Assembly: GCA_017502965.1 (NCBI GenBank)
Contig: JAFVTZ010000190.1
Coordinates: 1-6,080, forward strand
DNA from: Clostridia bacterium
GTDB lineage: Bacteria; Bacillota; Clostridia; Oscillospirales; Acutalibacteraceae
Length of the DNA: 6,080 nt
Direction of reading: 5' to 3'
Shown here: positions 1-5,643 of the stretch, in pieces
Position numbering within the stretch: position 1 is the stretch's first letter
Layout: every line of letters starts with the position of its first letter
Position numbers and translations under genes: made by a program
The notes under the pieces: model-generated
Seen by the model: only the letters and a program-made list of their open reading frames with translations
Databases searched by the model: none
What the model was told of the DNA's origin: nothing

Positions 1-119
1 ATTGGTTCCAGGCTGGTCCGAACGGTGCGGTTATTTCAGAATTTTCTACCCGCAGTACAGATGAAACCGATGTTTTCACCGATGAAAATATTATAAGAGC
101 ACCCGAAATCGAGGAATAA
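1..119 (+). CDS. C-terminal fragment of probable D-lyxose/D-mannose ketol-isomerase (cupin family)
   Basis: Only the last 38 complete codons are in the window, read from base 3 to a TAA at 117-119; the first two bases (AT) end a codon that would be His if preceded by C. The visible peptide begins WFQAGPNGAVISEF and continues with a S-T-R-S-T-D-E segment and an FTDENI segment before ending in EIEE. From memory this matches the conserved C-terminus of the D-lyxose ketol-isomerase family (COG3822, cupin fold), where a '(H)WFQAG...SEFST...D.FTD' pattern is typical. Members interconvert D-lyxose and D-xylulose, and several also act on D-mannose and D-fructose. The metal-binding cupin core would lie upstream and cannot be seen, so the substrate is not established. 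The gene ends at a shared hairpin terminator and is convergent with the AraC-type regulator. A mannose-isomerising role would fit the nearby alpha-mannosidase; that link is inference. Confidence 0.72.
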   Translation, partial: WFQAGPNGAVISEFSTRSTDETDVFTDENIIRAPEIEE

Positions 120-123
120 TATT

Positions 124-160
124 AAAAACGTCAGATGTTCAGGACATCTGACGTTTTTTT
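124..160. terminator. Bidirectional intrinsic terminator between convergent genes
   Basis: A perfect 11-bp stem pairs ACGTCAGATGT (128-138) with ACATCTGACGT (144-154) around a 5-nt loop (139-143). Four further A-T pairs extend it (124-127 with 155-158). On the plus strand the stem runs into seven T residues (154-160), ending the isomerase transcript. On the minus strand the complement of 124-128 gives five T residues, so it can also end the regulator transcript. The regulator's TGA stop (139-141, minus) sits in the loop, and its last codons form one stem arm. Confidence 0.92.
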
Positions 161-963
161 CTGTATGACAAAGGTGTTTCTGTGGTGAGTTCCTTGAATA
201 CCCGAGCAAAATTTGAAGGGGAGTCAAATCCGCTGTTTTGGGCTATCTCAAGCACAGAATCATTTGTTGAGGTAAGGAGCATCCGAGCATAGTTAACCCT
301 GAGAGAATTCAGAAAATCTATATAGGTTCGTCCCGTAAGTTCCTTGAAAAGTTTACTGAAATAATTTGGAGTGTATCCGCTTTGTGCCGCAACAGTATCG
401 AGGGATAAATCGCCTGTGAAATTTTGTAAGAGATAACTTATTGATGCATATAGCCGCACCAAATCCGAACAGGGGGTTACATCGTTTGTGATGCGCATAT
501 ATCGGGCTATCGATACGAGTATAGTATTAAGCAGGCTTTCACGTTCATTTTCGCTGAATTCATCATTGTTTTTGAGTTCTGCTTCAAGCATATCGGTATG
601 GCGGCAAAAAATCTCTGATTCTAAGGCTGAAAGTTGCAGTAATATATTTTTATTCGGGCTTACAAATATATTCTGCAGCACAGGCTTGACTAAACTCTCG
701 TGAAAGGAAATGTTTATTATATCAAGTGGCTTATCGGGGTTAACAGAATGAAAGTCTATAGGGGTGAGCAGCATAAGACTGCCCGCCTGTAATTTATAAC
801 TTTGACCGTTTAGCACAATACTGCCTTGACCGCTCTTTATAAATTCAATCTCGTAAAATGAATGCATATGTATATCAACTGAATGGCGCAGTGTTTTTCT
901 TACCACTGTGATATGCTCAGTAAGCCAATCGCCTGAATGATAACGCAATCCCATTTTTGCCAT
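139..963 (-). CDS. AraC/XylS-family transcriptional regulator with N-terminal cupin sensor
   Basis: This is a 274-residue regulator, a normal length for the two-domain AraC family. Residues about 25-95 form a cupin-type ligand-binding domain (His-rich HMHSFYEIEFI segment, then G-Q-G-S-I-V and an L-x-A-G-S-L-M-L-L-T-P turn). A helical linker follows. Residues about 170-272 are the paired helix-turn-helix DNA-binding domain: LSLDTVAAQSGYTPNYFSKLF is the first HTH, and the second has the family signature VLEIAQNSGFDSPSNFARVF ending in P-L-S-Y-R. I chose ATG at 963-961 because GAGGTGAT lies upstream (975-968); the in-frame GTG at 972 falls inside that SD. It is divergent from the GH38 alpha-mannosidase and probably controls it, possibly activating it on a mannoside or sugar ligand; the ligand is unknown. 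The last few residues (KKRQMS) lie beyond the conserved domain and are encoded by the terminator hairpin. Confidence 0.93.
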   Translation of the reverse strand: MAKMGLRYHSGDWLTEHITVVRKTLRHSVDIHMHSFYEIEFIKSGQGSIVLNGQSYKLQAGSLMLLTPIDFHSVNPDKPLDIINISFHESLVKPVLQNIFVSPNKNILLQLSALESEIFCRHTDMLEAELKNNDEFSENERESLLNTILVSIARYMRITNDVTPCSDLVRLYASISYLLQNFTGDLSLDTVAAQSGYTPNYFSKLFKELTGRTYIDFLNSLRVNYARMLLTSTNDSVLEIAQNSGFDSPSNFARVFKELTTETPLSYRKKRQMS

Positions 964-979
964 ATAAATCACCTCAGTT
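957..979. repeat. Left arm of inverted repeat spanning the divergent start regions
   Basis: The arm consists of TTGCCATA (957-964) directly followed by TAAATCACCTCA (965-976) and then GTT (977-979). Both blocks recur in inverted orientation at 1087-1111, with a 2-nt insertion between the blocks there and one mismatch near the inner end. The arm contains the regulator's start codon and SD read on the minus strand. Part of the match is expected because both arms contain an extended SD, but it runs beyond the SD on both sides. Confidence 0.7.
968..975 (-). promoter_or_regulatory. Extended Shine-Dalgarno that fixes the regulator start
   Basis: On the minus strand GAGGTGAT matches eight bases of the usual complement to the 16S rRNA 3' end and is followed by TTAT and ATG. 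Spacing from GAGG to the ATG at 963-961 is 8 nt, which is near ideal. This argues against the GTG at 972-970, which is itself part of the SD. Confidence 0.85.
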
Positions 980-985
980 ATCGTT

Positions 986-998
986 ATTTTAACATAGC
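986..998 (-). promoter_or_regulatory. Tentative -10 region for the AraC-type regulator
   Basis: Read on the minus strand this stretch is TGCTATGTTAAAAT-like. It offers an extended -10 (TG-C-TATGTT, 998-991) or an overlapping TAAAAT (991-986). No convincing -35 hexamer lies at the right distance; upstream there are only T/A runs. Transcription would start close to the SD, giving a very short leader. The call rests on position and the -10 alone. Confidence 0.3.
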
Positions 999-1022
999 AG
1001 TGAATTTTTTAAAAGAAAAATC

Positions 1023-1043
1023 GTAAAATATTGGAATTTTTAC
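1023..1043. promoter_or_regulatory. Candidate operator palindrome in the divergent intergenic region
   Basis: GTAAAA (1023-1028) and TTTTAC (1038-1043) are exact inverted copies. Inside them ATT (1030-1032) and AAT (1035-1037) also pair around a central GG, with one unpaired T (1029) making the left half longer. The centre (1033-1034) coincides with the midpoint of the larger inverted repeat at 957-979 and 1087-1111. It overlaps the proposed -35 of the mannosidase gene, a position suited to regulation. AraC proteins more often use direct repeats, so the binding protein is not assured, and the A/T-rich composition raises the chance of accidental symmetry. Confidence 0.35.
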
Positions 1044-1066
1044 ACACAAAAACAGAGGAATATTCT
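1039..1066 (+). promoter_or_regulatory. Probable promoter of the alpha-mannosidase operon
   Basis: The -35 candidate is TTTACA (1039-1044, five of six consensus bases) and the -10 candidate is TATTCT (1061-1066, four of six), separated by 16 bp. Transcription would begin near 1073, leaving a leader of roughly 18 nt before the SD at 1091. A second -10-like TATACT (1079-1084) lies too close to the SD and has no -35. The -35 overlaps the palindrome at 1023-1043. Confidence 0.5.
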
Positions 1067-1086
1067 TTTTTGGCGGAGTATACTTC

Positions 1087-1111
1087 AATTGAGGTGATTT
1101 AACTATGGCAA
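1087..1111. repeat. Right arm of inverted repeat spanning the divergent start regions
   Basis: TGAGGTGATTTA (1090-1101), AC (1102-1103) and TATGGCAA (1104-1111) mirror the left arm at 957-979. The 12-base and 8-base blocks are identical after inversion, and the AC pair is the only insertion. Inside the 12-base block the match continues for two bases after one mismatch (1087-1089). This arm holds the SD (GAGGTGAT, 1091-1098) and start codon of the GH38 gene. Confidence 0.7.
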
Positions 1112-3537
1112 TAAATAAAGAACATTATTTTATAGGACACGCTCATCTTGACCCTGCTTGGACTTGGCGTTGGCAGGAGGGAAGCTGTGTTATAAAGGCA
1201 ACTGTCAGAAGTGCGCTTGACCGAATGAAGGAATATCCTGATTTTACCTTTATGCTGCCTACAGCAATGCATTTTGGCTGGATAGAGGAATTTGCACCTG
1301 AAATGTTTGAGGAAGTCAAACAGCGTGTAGAAGAGGGCAGGCTTCTGCTTGTGGGAGGTACTTATGTTGAGCCTGATGAAAATATACCGTCGGGCGAGGG
1401 ACTTGCTCGCCAGTTTTTGTATGCTCAGCGATATTATAAAGAAAAATTCGGAAAAACCGTTAAAATGGGCTTTAATCCTGATGCTTTCGGTCACAATGCC
1501 ATGATGCCGCAGATACTCAAAAAATCGGGTATTTCTACATATACCTTTATGAGACCTGAGCCTTGGGAATATGACGGCAAGGATTTCGGCTCGAATCTTT
1601 TCAGATGGATATCGCCCGACGGCTCTGAGGTAATCGCTTTTCGCTCTATCGGTTACGGCAATGAGGGTGATTTCTTTATGGCTGATGCTAAGGAATTAGA
1701 GGAAAAAATAGAATTCAAGGAAAGCCATTCAACTCCCGAAATAAAGCAAAGTATTTTCTTTTACGGTGTCGGCAATCACGGCGGAGGCCCCACAAAGAAA
1801 AATATCGAATCAATCTATAGTCTGCAAAAGGCATACCCCGATAAAAAACTGGAGTTTTCTTCTTTGCAGAAGTTTTATGATGCTGTCGGTAGAGAGGGGT
1901 ATTCGCTTCCTGTAAGATACGGTGAATTTATGGAATGGGCAAAGGGCTGTTATTCGGCGGTAAGCGAAATCAAGCAGAACATACGCCGCTGTGAGGAAGG
2001 GCTTATTGCGGCGGAAAAATATGCCGTTATGGGAAAAGCCATGATAGGCAGAAAAATGCCGACACCGCGTGAATTTGAAACTGCATGGCGAAAACTTCTT
2101 TTTATGCATTTCCACGATGTTTCCTGCGGTACTTGTCTTAGACAGGTATATAAGGATTTTGCAAATATCGCAGGTGCTGTTATAGATTTTACCGATACGG
2201 TTGAAAACAGTGTTCAACAATCGGTTTCATGGAAAATTGATACCAGAGATAGTTCAAAGGGTACACCCATAGTGGTATTTAATCCGCATAGTTTTGAGGT
2301 TAAAGCCCCTGTTACCGTTAATCTCCAAGGAGATTATGCTACCGATAATGACGGGAACTTTATCCCTTCTCAGCGTATATGGTCGACAAAGCGGCATAAT
2401 CTTTCTAAAGGTGATGACACTTTGTTTATGGCAACCGTTCCGCCTCTTGGATATACAACATATTATATCAAAGAAGACGAAGCAAAGAAAGAATATGAAA
2501 GTGCTGTTCGGGGCGAGGGGCTCAAAATAGAAAACGAGAGGCTAAGGGTTGAATTTGATTTCTGGAGCGGTCAGATAAAATCAATGTATGATAAAAAATA
2601 TGACCGCGAACTTTTAAATGGCAAGGGTGCAGTACCTATGGTTATGGATGATACTGCAGGAAATACCTGGGGTCATAGCATTTTGCGTTTTGATAAGTTT
2701 ATAGGTCAGTTTGCAGACCCTAAGATAACACTTCTCGAAAACGGACCTGTCCGCGCTACTGTGAGGGTTGAAAGTTTTTACGGAAAATCAAAACTTACTC
2801 AGTATTTCTCGCTTTGCGAGGGTGATGAAAAACTGAATGTGAGAGTGGCGCTTGACTGGCATGAAAAGATGAAGGCTTTAAAACTGGCTTTTCCTGTAAG
2901 CGAAGAAAACGCAAAGTCGGTTTGCGATGTGCCCTACGGTACAGCAGAACGAGATACAAACGGTATTGAAATGCCAATGCAGAAATGGGCGGCTATCAAG
3001 GGTGAAAAATACGGTGTGGCAGTTCTTAATGATGCAAAGTACAGCTATTCCGCTCAGGGCAGTACAATGTACCTTACTGTTCTCAGAAGTCCCATTTATT
3101 GCGACCAGAGCCGCCGACGCGATGACCCTGATGCCGAAATTACCGACCAAGGGCTTCAGGAGTTTAATTATTCGGTGATGCCTTTTGAAGGAAGTTTAGA
3201 GGAGGTAAACCGTCAGGCAATTATACTTAATAAGGGGCTTACTAATCTTATTGAAAATAATCATGAAGGAAGCCTGCCCCAAACTCTTAGTGCTATAGAA
3301 TGCAGTGCTTCAAATGTTATTGTTACTGCTCTTAAGCGGTCTGAGGATAACAGCGGTATAATTATCCGCCTTACCGAAACGGTAGGAAAGAACTGTGATG
3401 TGACAGTTTCGGGTCTTGCATTGTCCGAGCCGCTGAATACAAAACTCACCGCCTTTAGTACAGATACATATTTGTTAAAGGACGGTGATACCGTTTGGAA
3501 AAAGGTATTGCTTACCGAATTTGATATTGAGGAATGA
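1105..3537 (+). CDS. Glycoside hydrolase family 38 alpha-mannosidase
   Basis: An 810-residue retaining alpha-mannosidase, expected to release alpha-linked mannose from oligosaccharides. The N-terminal catalytic barrel (about 7-270) opens with HAHLDPAW, supplying the metal ligands His14 and Asp16 of the GH38 H-x-D motif. The FNPDAFGH motif carries the expected nucleophile and metal ligand Asp126, and GNHGGGPT (223-230) is a further signature. A helical middle domain (about 275-365) includes FMHFHD, whose His337 matches the last zinc ligand. The C-terminal half is the beta-rich domain usual for the family. Length is a little below many GH38 enzymes (about 850-1030), but all key residues are present. 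No signal peptide or membrane segment is visible, so it should be cytoplasmic and act on imported glycans. The start has GAGGTGAT 6 nt upstream. It is divergent from an AraC-type regulator and is followed after 6 nt by the EEP gene. Linkage specificity cannot be read from the sequence. Confidence 0.95.
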   Translation: MAINKEHYFIGHAHLDPAWTWRWQEGSCVIKATVRSALDRMKEYPDFTFMLPTAMHFGWIEEFAPEMFEEVKQRVEEGRLLLVGGTYVEPDENIPSGEGLARQFLYAQRYYKEKFGKTVKMGFNPDAFGHNAMMPQILKKSGISTYTFMRPEPWEYDGKDFGSNLFRWISPDGSEVIAFRSIGYGNEGDFFMADAKELEEKIEFKESHSTPEIKQSIFFYGVGNHGGGPTKKNIESIYSLQKAYPDKKLEFSSLQKFYDAVGREGYSLPVRYGEFMEWAKGCYSAVSEIKQNIRRCEEGLIAAEKYAVMGKAMIGRKMPTPREFETAWRKLLFMHFHDVSCGTCLRQVYKDFANIAGAVIDFTDTVENSVQQSVSWKIDTRDSSKGTPIVVFNPHSFEVKAPVTVNLQGDYATDNDGNFIPSQRIWSTKRHNLSKGDDTLFMATVPPLGYTTYYIKEDEAKKEYESAVRGEGLKIENERLRVEFDFWSGQIKSMYDKKYDRELLNGKGAVPMVMDDTAGNTWGHSILRFDKFIGQFADPKITLLENGPVRATVRVESFYGKSKLTQYFSLCEGDEKLNVRVALDWHEKMKALKLAFPVSEENAKSVCDVPYGTAERDTNGIEMPMQKWAAIKGEKYGVAVLNDAKYSYSAQGSTMYLTVLRSPIYCDQSRRRDDPDAEITDQGLQEFNYSVMPFEGSLEEVNRQAIILNKGLTNLIENNHEGSLPQTLSAIECSASNVIVTALKRSEDNSGIIIRLTETVGKNCDVTVSGLALSEPLNTKLTAFSTDTYLLKDGDTVWKKVLLTEFDIEE

Positions 3538-3543
3538 AAATAA

Positions 3544-4314
3544 ATGGCTTTTAAAATTAAAATTTGTTCATTTAATATGCGCTGTCCGAGTAAGGGTGAC
3601 GGTATAAATTTTTTCCCCAACAGAACAAATCGCATTTTAGAATTTATCCGCAATGAAGATCCTGATATAATCGGTTTTCAAGAGGCTGCCGATATGAGCC
3701 GTGAATGGCTTAGTGAGACTTTAACCGATTATACAGTTGTCGGTTGCGGCAGAGATGAGGATTTGCACGGGGAATCTACTGTTATAGCCTACCGCACAAA
3801 AGATTTCAATATGCTTTTTGCTGAAACATTTTGGCTTTCCTCGGCTCCGTCGGTTGCAGGAAGCAGATACGGAGCAGACCAGAGTATTTATCCGCGTGTT
3901 GCTACTGCCGCCATTCTCAGAGCTAAAGGGGCAAAGAAACAGTTTCTTTTTATAAACACCCATCTTGACCATTTAGGCTCAGCCGCCCGCATGTATGGCT
4001 CTATACAGCTTTTACAGTATATTGACAGGATGAATATGCCGTTTGTTCTGACAGGTGATATGAATGCCTTACCCGATGCTCCTGAAATTAAGGTTATAAC
4101 AAATTGCGAATACCGAAAAATTTCCGATATAACTTGCTTACTCGGCGGTACATTTCATAATTACGGCAGAAAAGAGACTAACGATAAAATTGATTATATT
4201 TTTTCTGATATGCCCACCTCTGCTGAGGAAGCCTATATAGTTGAGGATATTCCTGTTGACGGAGTTTATATTTCCGACCATTTTCCGATTATCGGTTTTG
4301 TAACAGTAGAATAA
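3544..4314 (+). CDS. Endonuclease/exonuclease/phosphatase (EEP) superfamily hydrolase
   Basis: A 256-residue single-domain protein of the DNase I-like EEP fold, a metal-dependent phosphoester hydrolase superfamily. The expected active-site motifs appear in order: SFNMR (Asn11), GFQEA (Glu47), NTHLDH (His140), TGDMNALPD (Asp172, Asn174), KIDYIF (Asp217) and SDHFPI (Asp245, His246). No signal peptide is present; the protein begins directly at the first beta strand, so it is predicted cytoplasmic. It starts 6 nt after the GH38 stop, and its SD (GAGGA, 3529-3533) is made from the last two sense codons of the mannosidase, which suggests coupled translation. The superfamily covers nucleases, phosphodiesterases, inositol-phosphate and lipid phosphatases, so the substrate is open. 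Linkage to an alpha-mannosidase suggests a phosphorylated sugar or phosphodiester-bearing glycan, which is inference only. A hairpin terminator follows directly. Confidence 0.9.
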   Translation: MAFKIKICSFNMRCPSKGDGINFFPNRTNRILEFIRNEDPDIIGFQEAADMSREWLSETLTDYTVVGCGRDEDLHGESTVIAYRTKDFNMLFAETFWLSSAPSVAGSRYGADQSIYPRVATAAILRAKGAKKQFLFINTHLDHLGSAARMYGSIQLLQYIDRMNMPFVLTGDMNALPDAPEIKVITNCEYRKISDITCLLGGTFHNYGRKETNDKIDYIFSDMPTSAEEAYIVEDIPVDGVYISDHFPIIGFVTVE

Positions 4315-4319
4315 TTTTT

Positions 4320-4355
4320 AAAAGGACTATGCTTTTGCATAGTTCTTTTATTTTT
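4320..4355 (+). terminator. Intrinsic terminator of the mannosidase-EEP operon
   Basis: A 13-bp stem pairs AAAAGGACTATGC (4320-4332) with GCATAGTTCTTTT (4337-4349), with one G-T wobble, around a TTTT loop. T runs follow at 4346-4349 and 4351-4355. It begins 5 nt after the EEP stop codon and separates that operon from the flavoprotein genes. Confidence 0.92.
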
Positions 4356-4357
4356 AT

Positions 4358-4386
4358 TTGCAATAATGTCTGTAATATGGTAAAAT
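4358..4386 (+). promoter_or_regulatory. Probable sigma-A-type promoter of the flavoprotein operon
   Basis: TTGCAA (4358-4363) and TAAAAT (4381-4386) are separated by exactly 17 bp, and TGG immediately before the -10 forms an extended -10 element. Transcription would start near 4393, giving a leader of about 13 nt to the SD GAGGA (4406-4410). A perfect TATAAT also occurs at 4395-4400 but lacks a -35 at suitable spacing and sits very close to the SD. Confidence 0.6.
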
Positions 4387-4416
4387 TTATTAAATATAAT
4401 TTTTTGAGGAATTTGT

Positions 4417-5643
4417 ATGATAAATGATGTTATTATTATAGGCGGCGGAGCGGCAGGTCTTTGCGCCGCAGTTTATTTAAAACAGAAATTACCGAGCCTT
4501 AGTATCCGTATTCTGGAGTCCCAGTCGAGAGTTGGCAAAAAACTGGCACTCACTGGAAACGGCAGATGCAATATAACCAATAAAAATATTTTGCTTTCTT
4601 CTTATCACGGTAAGGATGTTTCTTTTGCAGAATATGCTCTCACAAAATACGATAGATTCATAAGCGAGAGTTTTTTTGAAAGTATAGGAGTTTCTTTTGC
4701 TTTTGAGGGTGATAAGGGATATCCTGCATCCTTTCAGGCAGGCTCTGTTGTAGACTGCCTGCGTTTTGCGGTAGAAGAACTTGATATCACTTTAAACCTT
4801 GAAACCAAAGTTACCAATATTCAGGTATCAAACGGAAATTATAAAGTGATAGCGGATAATCTATCATTTTTGGCGCGGAATGTGATAGTAGCATCGGGAC
4901 TTTTGTCAGGCGGGGATAGGCTCGGTTGTGACGGCGGGGTGCTGTCTATTCTCAAAAAGGCAGGTTTTGATACAGTAGATACCAAACCTGCAATCGTTCA
5001 GGTTAAAACCGAAACCGATATTGTAAAGCAGTTAAAAGGCATAAAAATTGATGCGCTTGTAACCCTTAAGTGTGACGGAAAAACTGTAAGGCAAGAATTC
5101 GGTGAAACTCTGTTTTGTGATTATGGTTTATCAGGTCCGCCTGTTTTGCAGGTGTCACGCGGAATTGATACACGCCGAAAATGTGAAATCGGCCTTGATT
5201 TAATGAGTGATACCGATTATAATACCTTGCTTTCAAATCTTGAAAACCGCGCAAAATCTCTTAAAAACCGAAATCTGGACGAGTTTTTTACAGGTATGCT
5301 CAATAAAAGACTCGGTCAGGTAATAATTAAATCGGCAGGGCTTAAACTTTCTGAAAGTGTTTCTTCACTTAAGATTCAGGATTTAAAGAAAATAGCGTCT
5401 CTTTTAAAGAATTTCAGTTTTAATGTTATGGGAACAACGGGTTATATTAACTCTCAGGTAACAGCAGGTGGTCTTAAGACTGACGGGTTTAACAGTAAAA
5501 CTATGATGAGCAAAAACGCAAAAGGTCTCTACGCTATAGGCGAAATACTCGATATTGACGGCGATTGCGGTGGGTTTAATCTGCAATGGGCATGGTCAAG
5601 CGCTATGTGTGCGGCAGATGCTATCATTAAGGAGAATAAATGA
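4417..5643 (+). CDS. HI0933/YhiN/BaiN-family FAD-binding oxidoreductase
   Basis: A 408-residue soluble flavoprotein, the normal length for the HI0933-like family (often annotated 'aminoacetone oxidase family FAD-binding enzyme'). The N-terminal Rossmann fold has the dinucleotide motif GGGAAGL (9-15) and the ribose-binding acidic residue Glu34 at the end of the second strand. The family signature LTGNGRCNITN follows at 45-55. A middle domain holds ETLFCDYGLSGPPVLQVSR (230-248), and the C-terminal FAD-closing region has TAGG (349-352) and GLYAIGEILDIDGDCGGFNL (370-389). BaiN of bile-acid 7-alpha-dehydroxylating clostridia belongs to this family, but the family is widespread and mostly uncharacterised, so a bile-acid role should not be assumed. 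The start is supported by GAGGA 6 nt upstream and a promoter just before it. Its TGA overlaps the ATG of the next flavoprotein gene. Confidence 0.92.
   Translation: MINDVIIIGGGAAGLCAAVYLKQKLPSLSIRILESQSRVGKKLALTGNGRCNITNKNILLSSYHGKDVSFAEYALTKYDRFISESFFESIGVSFAFEGDKGYPASFQAGSVVDCLRFAVEELDITLNLETKVTNIQVSNGNYKVIADNLSFLARNVIVASGLLSGGDRLGCDGGVLSILKKAGFDTVDTKPAIVQVKTETDIVKQLKGIKIDALVTLKCDGKTVRQEFGETLFCDYGLSGPPVLQVSRGIDTRRKCEIGLDLMSDTDYNTLLSNLENRAKSLKNRNLDEFFTGMLNKRLGQVIIKSAGLKLSESVSSLKIQDLKKIASLLKNFSFNVMGTTGYINSQVTAGGLKTDGFNSKTMMSKNAKGLYAIGEILDIDGDCGGFNLQWAWSSAMCAADAIIKENK

Noticed and set aside
36..227. 63-residue minus-strand open frame over the isomerase end, the terminator and the regulator end
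   Set aside because: It runs through a strong terminator and overlaps two better-supported coding ends; it has no recognisable features.
961..972. GTG at 972-970 (minus) as the start of the AraC-type regulator, giving a 277-residue protein
   Set aside because: The GTG is inside the SD GAGGTGAT. The ATG at 963-961 is correctly spaced from that SD and gives a standard-length protein.
1079..1084. TATACT as the -10 of the mannosidase promoter
   Set aside because: Transcription would start at or next to the SD, and no -35 lies at suitable spacing (the hexamer 17 bp upstream is AGGAAT).
1099..1494. 131-residue minus-strand open frame opposite the 5' end of the mannosidase gene
   Set aside because: It lies fully antisense to a well-supported GH38 gene, covers its conserved motifs and shows no recognisable domain.
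1810..2220. 136-residue minus-strand open frame within the mannosidase gene
   Set aside because: It is a shadow frame of the coding sequence with no family resemblance, and its Cys/Phe-rich composition reflects antisense reading.
3534..3554. ATG at 3534-3536 overlapping the mannosidase stop as ATGA, as the start of the EEP gene
   Set aside because: It reads only six codons to a TAA at 3552-3554, in a different frame from the EEP protein. The ATG at 3544 opens the frame that carries the catalytic motifs.
2878..3653. Several minus-strand open frames across the mannosidase 3' end and the EEP 5' end
   Set aside because: They overlap each other and two convincing plus-strand genes, have no recognised domains, and one crosses the gene boundary in an implausible way.
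4417..5643. Bile-acid 7-alpha-dehydroxylation (baiN) function for the first flavoprotein
   Set aside because: Family membership alone does not support it, and no other bai-type gene is visible. The family is common in bacteria that do not transform bile acids.
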